In this document: piece by piece, positions 5,995 through 7,293 of the stretch
Position numbering within the stretch: position 1 is the first letter of the stretch
How the letters are laid out: every line of letters starts with the position of its first letter
Assembly (NCBI GenBank): GCA_945897655.1
Contig: CAMDHB010000175.1
Span: forward strand, 1-7,293
Direction: 5' to 3'
Source of the DNA: Pseudorhodobacter antarcticus
Lineage (GTDB): Bacteria > Pseudomonadota > Alphaproteobacteria > Rhodobacterales > Rhodobacteraceae
Length of the DNA: 7,293 bases
Notes under the pieces: generated by a model
The model's input: the letters and a program-made list of their open reading frames with translations, nothing else
The model's database searches: none
What the model was told of the DNA's origin: nothing
Made by a program: the position numbers and the translations under genes

Positions 5995-6801
5995 ATGCTG
6001 CCTTTCGCCCTGAACCACATGACCGCGCCGCGCCTGAATTGGCAGGCCTTTCTGGACCTCGCCCGTGACCTTGGCTGTGCCGGGGTCGAGTTTCGCAATG
6101 ACTTTGCTGGCCCCCTGTTCGACGGCGCAGACCCCGCCGAAGTTGGCGCTGCAGTCAAGGCACGCGGCCTGCGTTTTCTGGCGCTGGCCGAGGTCAAGAT
6201 GTTCAACGACTGGTCTGCCGCCAAGGAAGCCGAGGCGCTGGCCCTGATGAAAATCGCCGTCGCAGCGGGGGCCGAGGCGATCAGCCTGATCCCGCGCAAT
6301 GACGGGGTTGCCACGGACCGCGCCGAAAGCTTCGCGGTGACCGAAGTGGCCCTGCGCGCCCTTTTGCCCATGCTGCAGGCGCATGGTCTGAAGGCGATGG
6401 TGGAACCCTTGGGCTTTGCCGTCTGTTCGCTGCGCTACAAGGATGTTCTGGCCGAGGTGATCGACAAGGTTGGCGGGCGGGGGACCTATTTCATGGTCCA
6501 TGACACGTTCCACCACGCCTTGGCCGGCTTTGGCCCGATCTATCCTGATCTGACCGGGATCGTGCATGTGTCCGGCGTCACCGACCCGGTCTATCTGGAC
6601 GACATGCGCGACCCGCACCGCGTGTTGGTGGGGCCGGATGACCTGTTGTCGAACGTCGCGCAAATCCGCGCGCTGCGGGCGGCGGGGTACACGGGGCCGG
6701 TGTCCTTTGAACCCTTTGCGCCCAGCGTGCATGCGTTGGACGCGCCACAGGCGGCACTGGCCGCATCAATGGAATTAATCCGCACGGGCGTAGCAGCCTG
6801 A
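5995..6801 (+). CDS. Sugar phosphate isomerase/epimerase-like TIM-barrel protein, IolI-like (inosose isomerase)
   Basis: With the preferred start this is a 268-residue cytoplasmic protein of the xylose-isomerase-like TIM-barrel superfamily. Likely metal ligands sit at barrel-strand ends: Glu137 in MVEPLGF, Asp170 in VHDTFHHA, His191 in IVHVSGV and Glu239 in SFEPF. This order and the contexts resemble IolI, which interconverts 2-keto-myo-inositol and 1-keto-D-chiro-inositol; the related IolE and MocC families are alternatives. The N-terminus MLPFALNHMT begins on the first barrel strand, as in IolI. ATG 5995 has GGAG (5983-5986) at 8-base spacing. The in-frame ATG at 5935 lacks a Shine-Dalgarno site and would add a 20-residue low-complexity tail overlapping a palindrome. 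The gene follows the LacI-type regulator and precedes a sugar-binding protein, which fits cyclitol catabolism. The fold is certain and the exact reaction is likely but unproven. Confidence 0.8.
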   Translation: MLPFALNHMTAPRLNWQAFLDLARDLGCAGVEFRNDFAGPLFDGADPAEVGAAVKARGLRFLALAEVKMFNDWSAAKEAEALALMKIAVAAGAEAISLIPRNDGVATDRAESFAVTEVALRALLPMLQAHGLKAMVEPLGFAVCSLRYKDVLAEVIDKVGGRGTYFMVHDTFHHALAGFGPIYPDLTGIVHVSGVTDPVYLDDMRDPHRVLVGPDDLLSNVAQIRALRAAGYTGPVSFEPFAPSVHALDAPQAALAASMELIRTGVAA

Positions 6802-6812
6802 GCGACAGAATG

Positions 6813-6828
6813 CCGCCTGAACAGGCGG
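6813..6828 (+). repeat. Small GC-rich hairpin between the IolI-like and binding-protein genes
   Basis: CCGCCT (6813-6818) pairs with AGGCGG (6823-6828) around a GAAC loop, starting 12 bases after the IolI-like stop. No T-run follows, so termination is unlikely. Stem-loops in front of periplasmic-binding-protein genes often set transcript stability or processing. That role is inferred here. Confidence 0.5.
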
Positions 6829-6863
6829 TCCGGAGGGAGAGATCGGTGCGCCGGACACCTTTA

Positions 6864-6870
6864 GTGGAGG
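6864..6870 (+). promoter_or_regulatory. Strong ribosome binding site of the binding-protein gene
   Basis: GTGGAGG lies exactly 8 bases before the ATG at 6879. This suits the high expression expected for a periplasmic receptor and fixes the start. Confidence 0.7.
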
Positions 6871-6878
6871 AACTACGA

Positions 6879-7293
6879 ATGAAGAAGACACTTGTGGTCG
6901 CTGGTTTCGCGGCCTTGATGGGCACCAGCGTTCTGGCCGATGGCATCGGCGTTTCGATGGCCAAGTTTGACGACAACTTCCTGACCGTTCTGCGCAACGG
7001 CATGCAGGCCCATGCCGACGCCAACGGCATTTCGGTTCAGATCGAAGACGCTGGCAATGACGTGGCCAAGCAGTTGGACCAGATCAACAACTTCATCGCT
7101 TCGGGCGTTTCGGCCATTGTCGTCAACGCTGTTGACACCTCGGCCACCCAGGCGATGTCCGATGCCGCCGCTGCCGCAGGCGTGCCCTTGGTCTATGTGA
7201 ACCGTCAGCCGATCAACATGGACACCCTGCCCGACAACCAGGCATTCGTCGCCTCGAACGAAGTCGATTCCGGCACGCTGGAAACGATGGAAG
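6879..7293 (+). CDS. Periplasmic sugar-binding protein of an ABC transporter (inositol/rhizopine-type), 5' part only
   Basis: The frame is open to the window edge, giving 138 residues of what is normally a protein of about 310-330. The N-terminus MKKTLVVAGFAALMGTSVLA is a clear Sec signal peptide, with cleavage expected after Ala20. The mature part shows the RbsB/MglB-type periplasmic-binding fold: IGVSMAKFDDNFLTVLRNGM, then DQINNFIASGVSAIVVNAVDT, then GVPLVYVNRQP (101-111) and FVASNEVDSG. The VNRQP segment with the later SNEVDSG resembles the galactose, inositol and rhizopine receptors (MglB, IbpA, MocB) rather than ribose-only receptors. Its position after an IolI-like gene supports a cyclitol or cyclitol-derivative ligand. 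ATPase and permease genes probably follow outside the window. The receptor class is certain and the ligand is inferred. Confidence 0.88.
   Translation, partial: MKKTLVVAGFAALMGTSVLADGIGVSMAKFDDNFLTVLRNGMQAHADANGISVQIEDAGNDVAKQLDQINNFIASGVSAIVVNAVDTSATQAMSDAAAAAGVPLVYVNRQPINMDTLPDNQAFVASNEVDSGTLETME

Noticed and set aside
5574..6732. Two long - strand open frames opposite the LacI-type and IolI-like genes
   Set aside because: They have no motif and low-complexity R/A/S-rich translations. They also run across the AT-rich promoter region between two well-supported + strand genes.

Overview
The window is about 7.3 kb of densely coding, GC-rich DNA with strongly biased third positions. Gene content and protein style suggest an alphaproteobacterium, most likely Rhodobacteraceae/Roseobacter-like. 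This is inferred from family resemblance; there is no rRNA marker. I see eight genes: five complete or partial on the + strand in two groups, and three on the - strand in the middle. There is no tRNA, rRNA, IS element, CRISPR array or other sign of mobility.

Left part (1-2495, + strand): the C-terminal end of an FtsX/YbbP-type ABC transporter permease; an intergenic region with a long imperfect hairpin; a membrane-anchored or Tat-exported alpha/beta hydrolase; and a small OsmC-family protein lacking the usual second cysteine. This is ordinary chromosomal material.

Middle (2498-4706, - strand): a compact three-gene operon transcribed as membrane di-iron oxygenase/desaturase (MocD-like), then Rieske [2Fe-2S] ferredoxin (MocE-like), then a divergent PanB-family protein. 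The gaps are 10 and 3 bases. It ends 2 bases from the convergent OsmC gene.

Right part (4819-7293, + strand): a LacI-family regulator divergent from that operon; a sugar-phosphate-isomerase-like TIM-barrel protein closest in motifs to IolI (2-keto-myo-inositol isomerase); and the start of a periplasmic sugar-binding protein of the inositol/rhizopine/galactose-binding type, which runs off the window. ABC transporter ATPase and permease genes are expected just beyond.

Read together, the right half looks like a catabolic locus for an inositol derivative. Rhizobial rhizopine (3-O-methyl-scyllo-inosamine) catabolism pairs a desaturase-like oxygenase (MocD) with a Rieske ferredoxin (MocE) and a binding protein (MocB), so oxidative O-demethylation of an O-methyl-inositol-type compound is a reasonable hypothesis. 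The PanB-like protein has lost several PanB active-site residues and is the least explained component; a one-carbon role next to a demethylase is speculative but testable. The promoter region before the IolI-like gene has two 16-bp palindromes lying on a plausible -35/-10 pair. One of them fits GGAA-N6-TTCC, the motif reported for sinorhizobial IolR.
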